Assembly: GCA_013202185.1 (NCBI GenBank)
Contig: JABMSA010000137.1
Span: forward strand, 1-6,422
DNA length: 6,422 nucleotides
From: Planctomycetota bacterium
GTDB lineage: Bacteria > Planctomycetota > PUPC01 > JABMSA01
Direction of reading: 5' to 3'
Below the pieces are notes generated by a model. It ran no database searches. It was not told the DNA's origin and was given only the letters and a program-made list of their open reading frames with translations. The position numbers and the translations under genes are program-made. Position 1 is the stretch's first letter. Each line of letters begins with the position of its first letter. Of this stretch, positions 6,298-6,422 are shown piece by piece.

Positions 6298-6381
6298 AGA
6301 TCAACCACGGAACAGAGCCCCAGAGGCCGGTCTTCTTGGTTTTCAACTCCGGATTTCAATCCACATCTGCCTCTACCGCAT
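6298..6381. other. Non-coding 3' flank of hisA
   Basis: It begins with AACCACGGAACAGAG-like sequence and contains an imperfect inverted pair AGAGGC / GCCTCT around 6323-6328 and 6370-6375. No hairpin followed by a T-run is seen, so no intrinsic terminator can be called. A 29-codon frame starting at ATG 6294 is not convincing. Confidence 0.4.
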
Positions 6382-6382
6382 A

Positions 6383-6422
6383 GAGCCCCAAAGGGGCGTA
6401 CTATGAAAGCCCAGGGCATCGC
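6383..6422. repeat. REP-like palindromic element, truncated by the window end
   Basis: A perfect inverted repeat GCCCC-AAA-GGGGC (6385-6397) is followed after about 12 bases by CCCAGGGC (6410-6417) and ATCGC, which look like the left arm and loop of a second palindrome. Paired GC-rich hairpins of this style (an AGCCCCAAAGGGGC block, then a CCCAGGGC...GCCCTGGG block) resemble the dispersed palindromic repeats of many environmental bacterial genomes. That is from memory of the pattern, not a search. The first hairpin might also slow transcription after hisA, but no T-tract follows. Confidence 0.5.

Noticed and set aside
6294..6383. 29-codon frame overlapping the hisA stop (ATGA)
   Set aside because: The GAGGA sequence directly abuts the ATG, leaving no spacing. 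The frame runs through AACCACGGAACA-type non-coding sequence and into the repeat, and has no recognisable product; hisF is not what it encodes.
6385..6397. Intrinsic terminator for hisA
   Set aside because: The hairpin is good but is followed by GTACTATG rather than a T-tract. It fits a repeat element better.

Overview
The window is GC-rich and gene-dense. It has two divergent transcription units separated by a gap of about 490 bases. Three pseudopilin genes of a type II secretion (T2SS) or type IV pilus-like system lie on the minus strand, reading from about 5085 down to the left edge. A monocistronic-looking hisA lies on the plus strand at 5575-6297. No rRNA, tRNA, CRISPR array, transposase or integrase gene was seen. 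The taxon cannot be fixed from this sequence. Pseudopilins fused to LamG domains, a long Gly-Glu linker and a REP-like palindromic repeat suggest an environmental bacterium of the Planctomycetota / Lentisphaerota / Hydrogenedentota kind. That placement is inference.

Minus-strand unit, in order of transcription: a predicted sigma70-type promoter (5125-5153); a GspG-like pseudopilin of 230 aa (5085-4393); a GspH-like pseudopilin of 444 aa (4396-3062); and a GspK-like protein of at least 1014 aa (3043 to the left edge, no stop reached). The first two genes overlap by ATGA, and 18 bases separate the second from the third. All three have an N-terminal prepilin-type hydrophobic helix. The H and K members also carry large LamG (concanavalin A-like lectin/glucanase) domains. 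In the H-like protein the LamG appears to be inserted inside the GspH fold. In the K-like protein it follows the GspK body and is itself followed by a small beta-type module and a run of (Gly-Glu)11. The usual gspI and gspJ genes are missing between H and K. The simplest reading is a dedicated short pseudopilus whose minor subunits display carbohydrate- or protein-binding domains.

Intergenic region 5110-5574: two good divergent promoters, both TTGATT with a 17-base spacer; a TCG/TCC trinucleotide tract; a cluster of small hairpins; and a 54-codon open frame without an ATG or GTG start, which may be a gene remnant or chance.

Plus-strand unit: promoter (5482-5510), a possible 15-codon leader ORF whose stop overlaps the hisA start (TAATG), then a complete 240-aa HisA with its catalytic and phosphate-binding motifs intact. 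After hisA there is no hisF within the window. The last 40 bases hold a palindromic REP-like element cut by the window edge.
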